Shown piece by piece: positions 12,119 to 24,945 of a DNA stretch of 64,000 bases. The stretch's first letter is position 1, and each line of letters starts with the position of its first letter. The translations under genes were made by a program, and so were the position numbers. This DNA is from Neopestalotiopsis rosae. Lineage: Eukaryota > Ascomycota > Sordariomycetes > Amphisphaeriales > Sporocadaceae. The DNA is taken from positions 4,216,001 through 4,280,000 of the forward strand of contig JALGAS010000005.1 in assembly GCA_023078685.1 (NCBI GenBank). The letters are read 5' to 3'. Under the pieces are notes generated by a model. The model did no database searches. It saw only the letters and a program-made list of their open reading frames with translations, and was not told the origin of the DNA.

Positions 12119-15100
12119 ATGCCCTATGAACCAAGACTGTTTCTCTTCGGAGACCAGACATACGATAACCAGCCAGACCGGAAAGATTTGATGCGATATA
12201 GACAGAACCCAGTCCTGGAGAACTTCTTGGCCAAATCATACGAGGCCATTCGAAATGAAATCTATAACCTACCGGTCGAGGTCAGAACCAAACTGCCAAG
12301 ATTCACCTGCTTGGATGACCTGCTCTTGTGGAAACAAGATGGGCAACGGGTCATTGCATTGGACATGGCTTTGACCTGCCTGTACCAGCTCAGTGTTTTC
12401 ATCAGGTATGGCCTATATCTAGCACTTGTCTTACATCTCGAGGGGCTCAGACTAACGGTGCCTGTGACATAGCCAAGCCGATTCGTGGGAGTTCTACAGC
12501 AAGTACTCTGGGGTTATTGGCCTATGCACTGGAGCGCTCGCTGCGGCCGCAGTCGTCTGCAGCCGCAACACGCTGGAGCTAGTGCCGATCGCCGTCGACG
12601 CCGTCGTGGTCGCGTTCCGGACAGGCATGCGCGTGGCCGACATGGCGCAGCGTCTTGACCCATCCGATTCTCTGGATCAGAGCTGGTCCTTTGTTGTTCC
12701 TGGTGCCTCCTCTGCTGAGGCGGTCGAAAGGTACCGTGACAGCACTGTGAGTTTCCTCCCCCAGGTTTTGTTGTGGTTGGGTTTCCACTAACACACTTGG
12801 CGTGCGCAAGACTCTGCCCCTGTCCGCCAGGCCATACATTAGCGCCTACTCGCCAAATGGCATCACTGTCAGCGGTCCGCCCCGCTCGCTTGGCCTTCTA
12901 TACAGGTCTCGCGCCCTAGGCTCCCCAGGTGTCAAGAGCATCTCCATCTTTGGACCTTACCATGCTCCTCACCTCTACAGCCAGGAGGATGTCGACGATA
13001 TCGTTGGAGTTCTTGGCGAGTCCAATGCCGACTCCTACAAGAACCTCATTCCCATCTTCTCCAGCGCCGGGTCATTGGAGAATGGCACCTTTGGACAGCT
13101 CCTGAAAAATGCTGTATCCCACATCCTGTTGGAACCTATCCGCTGGAACAATGTGATCGAGACGCTGCAGAACCGTGTCCAGAGCGGCCACCCCGACTCT
13201 TTCAGCATTGTTCCTATTGCGACCAAGTCGGACCACCAGTTGATTTACGCTGCCCTCAGGAAGACGCCTCTGGCCTCCTTGCTGCCGTCAACGTCTACAC
13301 AAAATGGTCCCGCTGTTGACATCAGTGGTGAAGGAGATTATGCTGCCCCCTCCAAGCCCAAGCTGGCCATTGTCGGCATGTCTGGAAGATTTCCTGGCGC
13401 AAAGGACAATGAGGCATTCTGGCGTGTCCTGCATGGTGCCATGGACATGCACAAGACTGTGCCGCCTCTTCGCTGGGACGCCGAGACTCATGTCGACCCT
13501 GAGGGAAAGAAGAAGAACACGAGCAAGGTTGCGACTGGCTCGTGGCTCGACGATCCCGCCAGCTTCGATGCACGTTTCTTCAACATCTCGCCTCGAGAGG
13601 CACCACAGATTGACCCTGCTCAGCGACTCGCTTTGATGACAGCCTATGAAGCCGTTGAGCAAGCTGGTATTGTCCCGGATGCTACACCATCCACGAGACG
13701 CGATCGTGTCGGTGTCTTTTATGGTGTCACGAGCCAGGATTGGTTCGAGACGAACAGCGCTCAGCAGATCGACACTTATTTCATTCCGGGAGGCAACATG
13801 GCATTCATCCCTGGCCGTATTAACTACTACTTTAAATTCAGTGGTCCAAGTTATGCAGTCAACACAGCATGCTCTTCAAGTTTGGCTGGTATTCACCTTG
13901 CCTGCAACTCCCTGTGGAGGGGAGACATCGACACGGCCATTGCCGGTGGAACAAATGTCTTGACCAACCCGGACATGACAGCTGGTCTGGACAAGGGACA
14001 CTTCCTCTCCCGAACTGGAAACTGCAAGACTTTTGATGACACCGCTGATGGATACTGCCGTGGTGAGGGAGTTGGCACTGTCATCCTCAAGCGTCTTGAC
14101 GACGCCATTGCCGATGAGGACCCCATCTTGGGTGTCATTTTGGGTGCATACACGAACCACTCGGCCGAGTCCGAGTCAATCACCCGACCTCATGTCGGCG
14201 CTCAGCGCGACATCTTCAAGAAGGTTCTCAACCAGAGTGCAACCGACCCCTACAGCGTCGGATACGTGGAGATGCACGGAACGGGCACTCAAGCTGGTGA
14301 TGCAGGCGAAATGTCGAGCGTTCTCGATACTTTTGCCCCTCCTCTGGCGGACGTGCCAAAGCCCAGAGATGAGTCCCAGGCTCTCTACTTGGGATCGGCC
14401 AAGGCAAACATCGGACACGGCGAAGCTGCCAGCGGTATGGCCAGTCTTATCAAAGTTCTGCTGATGCTGAAGAAGAACACCATCGTTCCCCACGCTGGTA
14501 TCAAGACCAAGATCAACCACAAGTTCCCTACTGATATGGACCAGCGCAACGTTTTTATTGCTATGAAGCCGACGCCTTGGGAGAGAAGCTCCGACCCTCT
14601 CAACCCACGTCGAGCCTTTGTGAACAACTTTAGCGCTGCTGGTGGCAACTCCGCCCTTCTTCTCGAGGATGCCCCTGTTAGATCCGAGTCTACCAGTGCG
14701 CCTGACAGTCGCACCCATCACGTTGTAGCTGTGTCGGCTAAGAATGGTGCCTCCCTCCAAGGCAACTTGCAGTCTTTGCTTGATTACCTCAAGCAAACAA
14801 CCGACATCGATATCGGTCAGCTCTCGTACACTACGACAGCACGCCGTATCCATCACCCACATCGCGTGATGTTGACTGGCTCGAGCACCAAGGATCTCTG
14901 CTCCCAGATTGATGACGCACTCAAGAAGCAGACAGGCATGACAAGACCCAAAGGATCTCCCAAGATTATCTTTACATTCACTGGTCAAGGCGCGCAATAT
15001 CCCGGAATGGCAAAGGAGCTTTTCGAGAGCTTCTCTCTCTTTCGCACAGAGATGCGCCGCTTGGATCGCATTGCTCAAAGCCTAGGCTTCCAATCGATCT

Positions 15101-18100
15101 TGCCTTTCATCGAATCTACTGAGACCGATGTCAGCATCTTTGATCCCGTGGTCGTTCAGTTGGCCAGCGTCTGTGTGCAGGTCTCCCTGAGCAAGCTTTG
15201 GGCATCATGGAACATTACACCTATTGCAGTTGTCGGGCACAGCCTTGGAGAATACGCCGCACTCAACGTTGCTGGTGTTCTGTCCGATGCTGACATGGTG
15301 TACCTTGTCGGATCGAGAGCCAAGATGCTCCAGGAGAGATGCACCCGCGACACACACTCAATGCTGGTCGTCAAGGCATCGACGAATGAGATTGCCAATG
15401 TTCTGAAGAAGGAGCAATACGAGACTGCTTGCATCAACTCTTCGACTGAGACGGTCCTCGCCGGCCTCAACGACGAGATCTCCAAGTATAAGGATATGCT
15501 CACTGATGCTGGCTTGAAGACGACCATGCTCAAGGTCCCTTATGCTTTCCATTCTTCCCAGGTGGACCCCATCTTGGACGATTTCCAAGAGCTTGCCAGT
15601 GGAGCAACTTTCTACGAAGCCAAAGTGCCAGTCATCTGCCCACTGGATGGTAGCATCGTTGATGGCTTTGACAAATTCGGCCCCGAGTACCTGGCCCGTC
15701 ACACTCGAGAGCCTGTCAACATGCAAAGAGCGCTGCTTGCAGCCAACAGTCACCACATCATGACTGACCAGAGTACTGTCTTGGAGATCGGTCCCCACCC
15801 TGCCATTACTGGTATGGTGAAGGCAGTCCACGGTAACAAGATGACCTGCCTGGCTTCTTTGCAGAGAGGCAGATCTACTTTCCAGGTCCTGACTTCCAAC
15901 TTGAAGACTCTCTACATGGCTGGTGCCAACATCCAATGGTCCGCATACCACGCCGACTTCAAGGCCTCCCACAAGGTCCTCCCAATGCCAGCTTACAGCT
16001 GGGATCTGAAGCCATACTGGATTCAGTATGTCAACGATTGGTCCCTGGCCAAGGGCGACCGTCCCAAGGTTGATCGTCCCAAGGTAATCAGTGAGTCTCC
16101 GCAGTTGGAGAGCACCACTATCCACCGAGTCATTAGAGAAACCGGCGACTCAAATGAGGCACACATGGTGGTCGAGGCAGATGTCACGCGCAAGGACTTC
16201 AGACCATTGGTCGAGGGTCATGAGGTAGACGGCAAGCCTCTCTGTACCCCAGCCGTCTATGCTGAGATGGCTCTGAGCCTGGGCAATTACCTTTTGGAGT
16301 GTTACAGCTCGGGCAAGAAGCGAAACACGATCCTTAACGTTTCTGATATGACTATTCTGAAGGCTCTCATTCTGCGCGCCGATGACCCTGAGCAGCGCTT
16401 GCAGGCTCATGCTGATGCTGACTTCTCTGCTCAGAAGGTGTTCGTCAAATTCACCACCTTTGATCAGCAGAGGAAGCTTCAGGAGCACTCTCACTGTACA
16501 GTGCGCTTTACCGATGGAAGCATGCAGGAGAAGCTCCAGAAGGAAATGGCCGATGTCAAACACAACATGGATGTCCTGCGAGCAGGCCTTGTGTCGGGCG
16601 ATACCGCTCGCTTCAACCGTGCCATGGCATACAGAGCCATTCGACCCCTTGCTCGATTCCACGACGAATTCAGAGCCGTGGACGAGATTGTGCTCAACAG
16701 CAAGACTTTGGAATCTTCAAGTCGTCTCAACTTCGGCAGCTTCCACAAAGAGGGAGATTTCCACACCCATCCGGGTCTGCTTGACTCTCTGACATGGTCC
16801 TCAGGTTTTGCCATGAACTGCAACGATAACAATGATCTCGATAGAGAGGTCTTTGTCAACCATGGCTGGGGTTCATTCCAGATGTTCGAGCCACTCAGCT
16901 TCTCCAAGGAGTATACGACCTACTCACGCATGGTCGAAGGCAAAGATCGCCTGTGGCATGGTGAGATCAACATCATGGATGGTGATCGAATTGTTGCACA
17001 CTTTGGACAGTTTGCGGTAAGTAATGGTACGAAAGAACACGCATGTACATTCACTAATGATATTGCTACTTAGATGCAAGGAGTACCGAGACGACTTTTG
17101 AGAATCATTCTGTCTGCAGAGAGTAAGGACAAGGCCAAGCCCCAACAGAAGCCGGCCCAGAAGAAGAAGGAGGTTAATGCACCAGAACTTTCTAAAGCAC
17201 TCGACAATGCCAAGCAGGAGAAGCGCAAAGAGCCTAAAGCGCAGCCCAAGGCTCAGCCCCAGGCTCAACCAGCTACCTCACCTACCTCGGATCAGGCCTT
17301 GGCGATCATTGCAGAGGAAAGTGGGCTTGCCCTGGAAGATCTCACCGACAACACCGTCTTTGGTGATGCAGGCATTGACTCTCTTCTCGGTCTTACAATT
17401 TCAGCAAGGTTCAAGGAGGAGCTCGACATGGATCTTGACATCAATGCGTTGTTCTACGAGTATCCTACCGTCGGAGATCTCAAGCGCTACTTGACTGGAG
17501 GGCAGTCTGAGTCCAGCAATGCGGATACCTCGACCGGTGAATCCAGCGACGCGGCATCTACACCAGAAACCGACAGCGCGAGTGAAGAGCCCACGGGAGC
17601 CACAACTCCCTTTACTGAGGTCAACGCCGAAGATGCCACCTCAAAGCCGGATAATGGTACTTCAAATGTGGACTTTAAGCGTGCCCTCGAGATCATTTCA
17701 GAAGAGAGCGGCGTGGCAGCTGACGATCTTACTGACGACACCAACTTTGGTGATGCTGGAGTCGACTCGCTCTTGTCTCTTGTGATTGTCAGCCGATTCC
17801 GAGACGAGCTCGGAATGGATATTCAGCACGAGTCACTCTTCCTCGAGTGCCCGACGGTGGCCGACCTGAAGGAGACGCTGGTAGGCACATCCCAAGAAGA
17901 ATCCGTGTCGGCCAAAGCTGAAACCTCTCCAGCAGTAAGCGTCGTCGAGGACGACGAGTCGGAGGCTACCGCGCCGAGCGCGAAACCTGCTCCCGTTGTT
18001 GAGCTTTCCGAGTTTGACAAGGCTCGCAAGCAAAATATTGACGAGTATGTCGAAAAGTACACTACAGGCTGGTCCGCGCCAGTTCCCAAGCCTCGCGCTG

Positions 18101-19263
18101 CGGTACCTAAAGACAATGAGAAAGTTGTACTTGTGACGGGTGCTTCGGGCAGCTTAGGTGGTCATCTCACATTCAAGTTGGCGCATCTCTCCGACGTCAA
18201 GACTGTTATCTGTCTCAACCGTGAGAACAGGGCTGGGGCATTTGAGCGTCAGAAGAAGGCCATGAAGGACAAGGGAGTCCATTTCCCCGAGGACCTTCTC
18301 TCCAAATTGGAGGTTCATCAAGCGGATACCTCCAAACCCATGCTGGGACTTTCCAAAGACGAGTACGAAAAGCTTGTATCCTCTGTTACTCATGTGGTTC
18401 ACCAGGCGTGGCCCATGAGTGTCAAGCGCCCGTTGCCCGGCTTCGAGCCTCAATTCTCTGTGATGAGGAATCTTATTGATCTTGCGTCTGCAGTCACAGC
18501 ACAAAGACCAAAGGGGTTCCGATTTGGTTTCCAGCTGGTGTCATCAATCAGCGTCGTTGGAAACTATGCTCAAAGTGAAAAGACCTTCAAGGAAGAGGGG
18601 AAGAAGACAATGGTGCCTGAGGACAGGGTAAATGTTGATGCGCTCCTGCCGGTAGGCTACGCCGAGGCCAAATGGGGCTGCGAACGCATGCTCGACGAGA
18701 CACTACACAAGCATCCCGACATGTTCCGTCCCATGACAGTGCGCCTCGGCCAGATCGCAGGTTCCAGTGTCAGTGGCTATTGGAACCCCATGGAGCACTT
18801 TGGGTTCTTGATCAAGTCATCGCAAACTCTTAATGCTCTACCTGATGTTGATGGAACTGTCTACTGGACTCCTGTCAATGAGATTGCTGGCACACTGTGC
18901 GACTTGGTTCTTTCGGATCGTAACCCCTACCCAGTGTACCACATTGAGAATCCTGTAGGCCAGCAGTGGACTGAAGTGAACGCGATTATTGCCGACGCCC
19001 TGGGTATTCCCAAGTCAAACATGATACCCCTGGAGGAATGGACGCAGCGGGTCAAGGCTGCGCCGCAGCGCGACAACCCGGCATCGACATTGGCAGACTT
19101 TCTTGGTAGCAACTACAAGCGCATGTCCTGCGGCGGTCTCGTCCTAGATGCTCAAAAGACACTAGAACACTCGCAAACTTTGTCAGCAGTTGGTCCGGTC
19201 ACCGAGGAGGTTATTCGAAGATACATCTACGTGTGGAAGACAATTAGGTTCCTGAAGAAGTAA
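12119..19263 (+). CDS. non-reducing polyketide synthase, SAT-KS-MAT-PT-ACP-ACP-R
   Basis: Four exons (12119-12405, 12473-12746, 12811-17016, 17074-19263) join in phase to 2,318 residues. The SAT domain opens the protein with GLCTG (Cys114), which loads the starter unit. The KS runs from about 368 to 790 with TACSSS (Cys541) and His676 and His723. The MAT carries GHSLGEY (Ser998). The PT domain, about 1280-1600, has the dehydratase-like pair His1324 (VEGHEVDG) and Asp1512 (HPGLLD). Two ACPs follow with GDAGIDSL (Ser1692) and GDAGVDSL (Ser1821), joined by Pro/Ala/Ser linkers. The C-terminus is a thioester reductase: TGASGSLGG at about 1944 and GYAEAKW (Tyr2118, Lys2122). There is no C-methyltransferase and no thioesterase, so release as an aldehyde by NAD(P)H is expected from the family. 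Every catalytic residue looked for is intact. Chain length and cyclisation cannot be read from sequence. Confidence 0.95.
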
Positions 19264-20207
19264 GGAGGTTTCCATTTCATATGAAACATCAGCGGAACGT
19301 TTCTGCATTGGGTAATGTCTAGTGGGATGGCCATTATCCAGATGCAACTCGTTTTGGTCGTGTTTTTCCTTTGTTGAATAGACAGCGAGTGAATTTTTCT
19401 CTAGTGTACATTTAGACAGGCCGATAGACTTTCCTTGGAATTAATTACTTGTTTATATATTGGACCTATACAACTTTCATATGATGTTCTCCTCATTCTT
19501 ATTTCTGCTGTTTTGTACTCGACTGAGAACACCTTGTTGTATCTTGGTGGCACGTTTGAGATTGTAGGCGAATACTGCAAGTCACGTTGTGAGTCTCGTA
19601 GATAAAAGTTATAACTAATGATTGTCCAATGTCAACATGACCACCAAATACTAAATATCAAGTCAATTTATCTGTCTGCATGAAATCTCATGCATCGCAG
19701 ATGCATTATCAACATGATTGTAGACAAATCAATATTTAGAGTTCTGACTGCATGATTGGCATGTGGGCACACGCAGGGGACTTCTAGCAGTCGGGCTGCA
19801 GGTGGCGTTCAGCTTGGACCAAAGAGCTAACAGTTTCGGTTCCCGAAACCCAAAGCTGAGTGGGAGGAACAGCGGGTAGCAAATTCCTTCGGCACTTCAA
19901 GATTGCTATATTCATTTCACATTACATCATGTGTGACCTTCTGGCACACCGGGCAATGTCGATCAACCGATGACATGTGTCAGTCTCCGGAGTGAGGCTT
20001 TACAAAATTCACTTTCTAGTCCAATATTTAAATCGTTGTTTGATATGACTTTCAAACATTTAATGCCAAGAACCTTTTCGATCAATTCTCAGTCTTATTG
20101 AATCCAATAAAAGACACACCATCACCAAACTACAGCCCACGCCACGAATTTCTCCCACGAATCATAACTTGCATTATCATCTGCCGAGCAAATCAGCGAT
20201 AAACATT
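19264..20207. other. intergenic, PKS 3' end and reductase promoter
   Basis: This stretch holds the PKS 3' untranslated region and the promoter of the downstream reductase. No coding sequence or RNA gene is recognised. Confidence 0.6.
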
Positions 20208-21302
20208 ATGTCTATTCAACAATATCAAACCGACAAGCAGGGCGGGTCATTCTCACTCGTCACCGTACCAAAGCCGGCACCAGGACCCAACGAGATATGT
20301 ATCCAGCCCAAGGCCGTCTCAGTCAATCCCATTGACTGGAAAAATATTCAATTCGGCGCCATGGTCAAGTCATGGCCGGCTGTGCTGGGCATTGACGGTG
20401 CGGGCGTGGTTGAGTCTGTGGGAAGTAATGTGACAGCATTCAAGGCTGGAGATGAGGTCATTAGCTATGCCAATGGCATCTTTGGAAAGGGTTCCTTTGC
20501 GGAAATTTACACGGTTCCGGAGAACTTGGTCGCGAAGAAGCCCCAAGGATTGAGCTGGGAGGAGGCGGCATCATTACCGTAAGTGGTCATACTAAAATCC
20601 TGATTAAATACTCCGACATCAGTATAGTCTACTCTCGAAAGTTGAAACTAATCGGAATTCTTCAATAGCATCACCTACCTGACCGCAGCCTCCACCATCT
20701 ACGTCGGGCTCAAGATCCAGCTGCCCCGGCTCACCCAGCTCCCCGACAGCAACCAGCCCAAGTCGGTGCTCGTGCTCGGCGGCAGCTCGACCGTCGGCGC
20801 GGCCGCGATCCAGCTCCTCCGCCTCGCCCTGCCCTTTACCCACATCACCGCCACCAGCTCGGCGCCGCACCACGCCCACCTGCAGAGCCTGGGCGCCTCG
20901 GCCTGCCTGGAGCGCGCGGCCCAGGACCACGCCGAGCAGCTGAAGGCCTCGACGCCCGACGGCCACGGCTTCGACGCCATCGTCGACGCCGTGGGCGCGG
21001 GCGGCTCCTCGCCGGCCGTGTACGAGGCGCTGAAGGCCAAGGGCTTGCGGCGCTGTGCCACCGTCATCACGGGCCCTCCCGCGGGTTTCCCCGAGGGCGT
21101 CAACGGGGCCCTGGTCGGCGGGCAGGATTTCCTCGACGCCGAGCCGGGCGCCATGCCGTACCTGACCACTCTGGTCGAGGAAGGGCGGTACCAGCTCCCG
21201 GTCAAGCTCGATGTGGTTGGTCATGGGTGGCAGGCTATTGATGAGGCGATTGCGAGGTACCCTAAGGGTGTAAGCGGCGCAAAGATGATTGTTACTCTGT
21301 AA
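20208..21302 (+). CDS. zinc-free medium-chain reductase (enoyl or quinone reductase-like)
   Basis: Exons 20208-20578 and 20669-21302 join across a 90-nt intron (GTAAGT donor, ATAG acceptor) to 334 residues. The N-terminal GroES-like half has the family's SVNPIDWK motif and a GIDGAGVV stretch. The Rossmann half carries VLVLGGSSTVGAAAIQL, the NADP-binding loop. Zinc-ligand cysteines and histidines of alcohol dehydrogenases are absent. The pattern fits ToxD/LovC-like trans-acting enoyl reductases and quinone reductases often found in fungal clusters. It is co-oriented with the PKS, 0.94 kb downstream. The second exon is far GC-richer than the first and than the flanks. A role in reducing a C=C or quinone in the pathway is inference. 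Confidence 0.85.
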
Positions 21303-22501
21303 GATTATTTAGTGGACATTGCACGGGGAGGAGAGGATTGCCAAGGTGATACTCTTGAGCGATACCAACACCAATCAATGGAATTAGCTACAGTTCCAAC
21401 ATAGAATTAGAAATAAATTTGAACATGAATATCACCTTGCAATTTCTGTAAGCCATGATAGCTGTATCAGATGTCCCCAAAACAGCTACTCGCAACCATT
21501 CATAAAAGGCAGGTCCCAACCACCGGTCTGCCTCAGTCCCAACCAGGCCAACAGGCTCCGACTATAAGAGGCCTCGAATATTTTCAGCCTTTAACACAAT
21601 CAGCTACGACAGCTTGCAATGAGCACGACACCGGAGCCTGTCTTCGTGTACGAAGGAGGGGTTCTGCACCCAGTCAGGTTTGGCCCCGACCGATACCGAC
21701 GCAGCCCTGTCGCACCAAGATCAGGCTCATGAGAGACGCACCGGAGGCGGCCCACCACAGCAATTATCCAGTCTTTTGCTTTTTCCTAATTATTCAGATA
21801 AGAAAAAAAGAGAAAATTCTAAATAAAAGCAATAAACTTATTTATTTAAATATTTAGCTCGATTCTCCACCTTAAAATCTTTAACCTAAATTTTTCCTTA
21901 ATATTATTTCTTCCGCTACCCAACCGACCGGCATTATAACGTGAGATACTTATCGCCTCAGCCCCTGACCCGAAAAAAGAGCACGACAAGCTACATTGCT
22001 TCATCGCCCTCCGCAATTCCCTTTCGTTAATTTCCTCGCTATTATACGCCGGCCTTGGATCTTGCGTGAAAAGCTTTTATAATTTCCATTCCTCGTACCG
22101 GAGATAATCCGGAATCAGTTCCCTTCCAAAAGGTGGGAATCATTCGGTTGGCCGGATTCATGACAAGCCACTCCAGGAGACGCGTGGTTTATGAACACTT
22201 TTCTGGCCAAGTTGGTCAACCTGTCGAGTCTTTCGTTTCCGCTCCAGCGCCATATGCAGTTTTAAGCATTCGATAAAAATAAGGAGAGATAGACAGCCAG
22301 GTATACTATTAAAAAAAAGAATTTCACTTCTAGGTCATGCTCGCATCCACAAAGTCTCCATTCCAAGTCACATCAAAGGTTGCGGAAGCTAACGAATTGT
22401 GCATCCCTATGATAGTTATTGGCAACGACAATGTCTATTCACATCCGTATAGTGTTTCTAGGTACTTGGTCATCTAATCATAAAACACCGTAGACCTATT
22501 T
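21303..22501. other. intergenic with AT-rich patch
   Basis: This is a convergent region between the + strand reductase and the - strand aldo-keto reductase. Positions about 21775-21905 are strongly A/T-rich, with runs such as TTATTTATTTAAATATTTAG, unlike the neighbouring genes. I see no terminal repeat or coding remnant that would identify a transposon. Confidence 0.5.
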
Positions 22502-23582
22502 CTATTGCCACAGTAGGTGCTCCAGATGCTTGTTGTACCTGCCTCCTTGAATCTTGAAAGAGGCAAGAATCCCGTCCAGCTCGGTCTTGTCCTGAGGCGA
22601 CAGAGTCACGACAGTTGTGTTCTCCTCGACGCGACCCTCTGAGGTTGCTCCTGGGATGGGAATAATAGTACCAGCCTGCTCCGAGTTGGAGGTGGCACGG
22701 ATCCAGGCCAGGGCAAGCTGGGCTGGGGTCACGTTCATCTTGTCGGCGAATGCCTTGAGCTTATCCACGAGCTCCAGGTTCTTGTTAAAGTTCTAAAATT
22801 GGAAGAGAAATCATCAGCGACATGTGCTTTCTTTTTCACATCATATGACAGGGGCCGGATAGTGAATAACATACCTCGGGCTGGAAACGGTCAAAGCGCC
22901 GTCGAATATCTCCCTCGGGAATGTCGTCGAGAGACTTGACTTGTCCAGTAAGGAAGCCTCGGCCCAGGGGCGAGTATGCAATGAGCGGAATGTCAAGCTT
23001 CTTGGCGGTGGCCGCCACACCATTGGACAGCAGGTCGGGAGTCCAGAGCGAGAACTCAACCTCGACCAGACTCAGGGGGTAGACGGCGTTGGCTTTCTCA
23101 ATAGTCTGAGCCGCGGCCTCGCTGATGCCTAGGCCGCCGACCTTGCCGGCGGCCACGAGCTCGCCAATGGCGCCCAGGGTCTCCTCGAGCGGCACCGAAG
23201 GGTCTTGGCGGGTTGGGCCAAAGATGTCAATCTTCTTGACGCCGCCGAGCCTTTGGATGACGGTCTCGGCGCTGGCCAGGACCTGCTCGCGCTTGTTCTG
23301 GGGCTGCATGGTCTTGGGGTCGACGCAGCCCTTGATGAAGAGCGTGACCTTGTCGGCGTCCTCGGGGTGGGCCTCGAAGTAGCGGCGGATCAGGTCGAGG
23401 CCGGCCGTGGGCTCGGGCATGCCATAGTAGTCGGCGCTCGACCAAAAGGTGGCGCCCTGGGCAATGGCCTTCTTCATGGTAGCAAAGGCCTGCTCATCTG
23501 GAGTGTGCTTGGGGCGCCAGGTCATGCCCATGAGGCCGAAGCCTGTGGGAACATTTGGCTTCAAAACGTTAGAGGGAGGCAT
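22502..23582 (-). CDS. aldo-keto reductase, AKR8/pyridoxal reductase-like
   Basis: Exons 23582-22875 and 22792-22502 are joined across an 82-nt intron (GTATGT donor, TTTTAG acceptor), giving 332 residues. An in-frame upstream ATG at 23705 would add 41 low-complexity residues; the ATG before PPSNVLKP is preferred because the conserved fold starts there. Family features are GFGLMGMTW, FWSSADYYG, FIKGCV and the C-terminal IPIPGATSEGRVEEN, which binds the NADP phosphate. The layout matches the yeast Plr1 group. The usual catalytic Asp and His positions differ from classic AKR1 enzymes, as in other members of that group. It shares a 1.36 kb divergent promoter with the BBE oxidase. Carbonyl reduction of a cluster intermediate is inference. 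Confidence 0.88.
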
Positions 23583-24945
23583 GGTGTTCTTTGTATGGTA
23601 GTGTGTTTTGGTATGAGAATTGGTTGTGTTGGAAGAAGTATTGGTTGAAGGTCGTTTGTGTTTAAGTCTGCCAAGAAGACGAGAAAGAGACTTGATGGCA
23701 TTCATTTGAGGAGAAAGTGATTAAGAGCACCATTTTTCAGGAACAAAAACTGAATTCCTCTTGTCTTAAAGGTCTTTGGTCATTTGTCACCTCTGAAAGA
23801 AGGCGGATGAAACCCCCGGGCGCATAGCACTTACACAACAACCAACATTCCTCCTCGAGCTTTCGCCAATCATAGGGTCTCATCACCTTCCTGAGCGTTG
23901 CTATGCTGTGCCGCTTACTTATGACGTATAGCGGCGGGACTTTTGGGATCTGACCTGCAACATGCAAAGCCGAAAGTTCAGCCGCAGTCTGGCAATTGGG
24001 TGTGTCTTGATCCAGCTCTTGGCTCCTTCTGGTGGCCATTGCATTGTGCCCCTGTCTCTAGCTTTAAGGTCGTGAGGCTGTCCGGGGTTTTCCTTTTGTT
24101 CTTCGGGAGCATTCAGCGGAATCATGGTATCATTAGTGTAGTATATGCACCACGGGAGTTACCCTAGGCTGCTAGAAATCGAGATGGTGGTGGACAATGT
24201 TTAGTGCCTAAAGTGCCTGGCTAGACTCTAGAGATTGGCTGGCTAGCTAAGAACATGCTGGTCAATCCGCCAGAAAAGCGAATGAGAGGCCTCGGGTGCC
24301 GTAGAAGCGCTGGCTTTCTGCCCTATATGACCCCGCGGAGGGCGTGTGTCGGGGAACCTAGATTGGAGCCCCTAGCTAAGGTTAGGCCCTAGCCCCCCCC
24401 TGAAGATCAACCTTGCAGCCTGCGACTATAGGCCGTTATGCAACGCGTATACTCGGATGCGAAGCCATTTTGCTGTAGTCTGCAGCCTAGTCCAGTTCTT
24501 CCATGCTATCCACGTGCGCAACCGTTAAGAATCTCAGATCGAAATGATGACTTCTATTTTTGCTCACAGCAGGTCTTTTGTAACGTCATGTTCAATTCGT
24601 ACCGTACCTCCATCGGGCACACTCCATGAGAGCACTATAGTTTTGAGGCTTTGACTTGGAAATAGCCTCGCTAGGTGAAGGATTCTACCCGACAGCCCCC
24701 GAAAGTGCCCTCATGGCTCGTAAGCCCATTGATCCTATCAAACAGGTCGTGAGATTGCACGATGATTTGGTTCCGTGACCTTCATATAATACATGAAGCA
24801 TGGCAGCACCAATTCCAAAATCTCTCAACCAGATCAGCAGATATCTTACAAGCATCCAGCCAATTAACGCTCAATTCCCCTGACGATCCGGGACGTGACA
24901 GGAACAAGGCCAAGAAGGAAACGCGCTCTCCTATAACTTTACAAA
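23583..24945. other. shared divergent promoter between AKR and BBE oxidase
   Basis: These 1.36 kb separate two divergently transcribed genes. No domain-bearing frame is visible. A short C run (eight) occurs near 24394. Sharing a promoter would let one regulator control both genes. Confidence 0.5.

Noticed and set aside
14176..15078. Long minus-strand frame of 300 codons
   Set aside because: Lies wholly inside the PKS KS-MAT coding sequence on the other strand and has no domain.
21775..21905. AT-rich patch as a transposon or RIP-mutated element
   Set aside because: Too short, no terminal repeats, no coding remnant and no repeated copy seen in the window.
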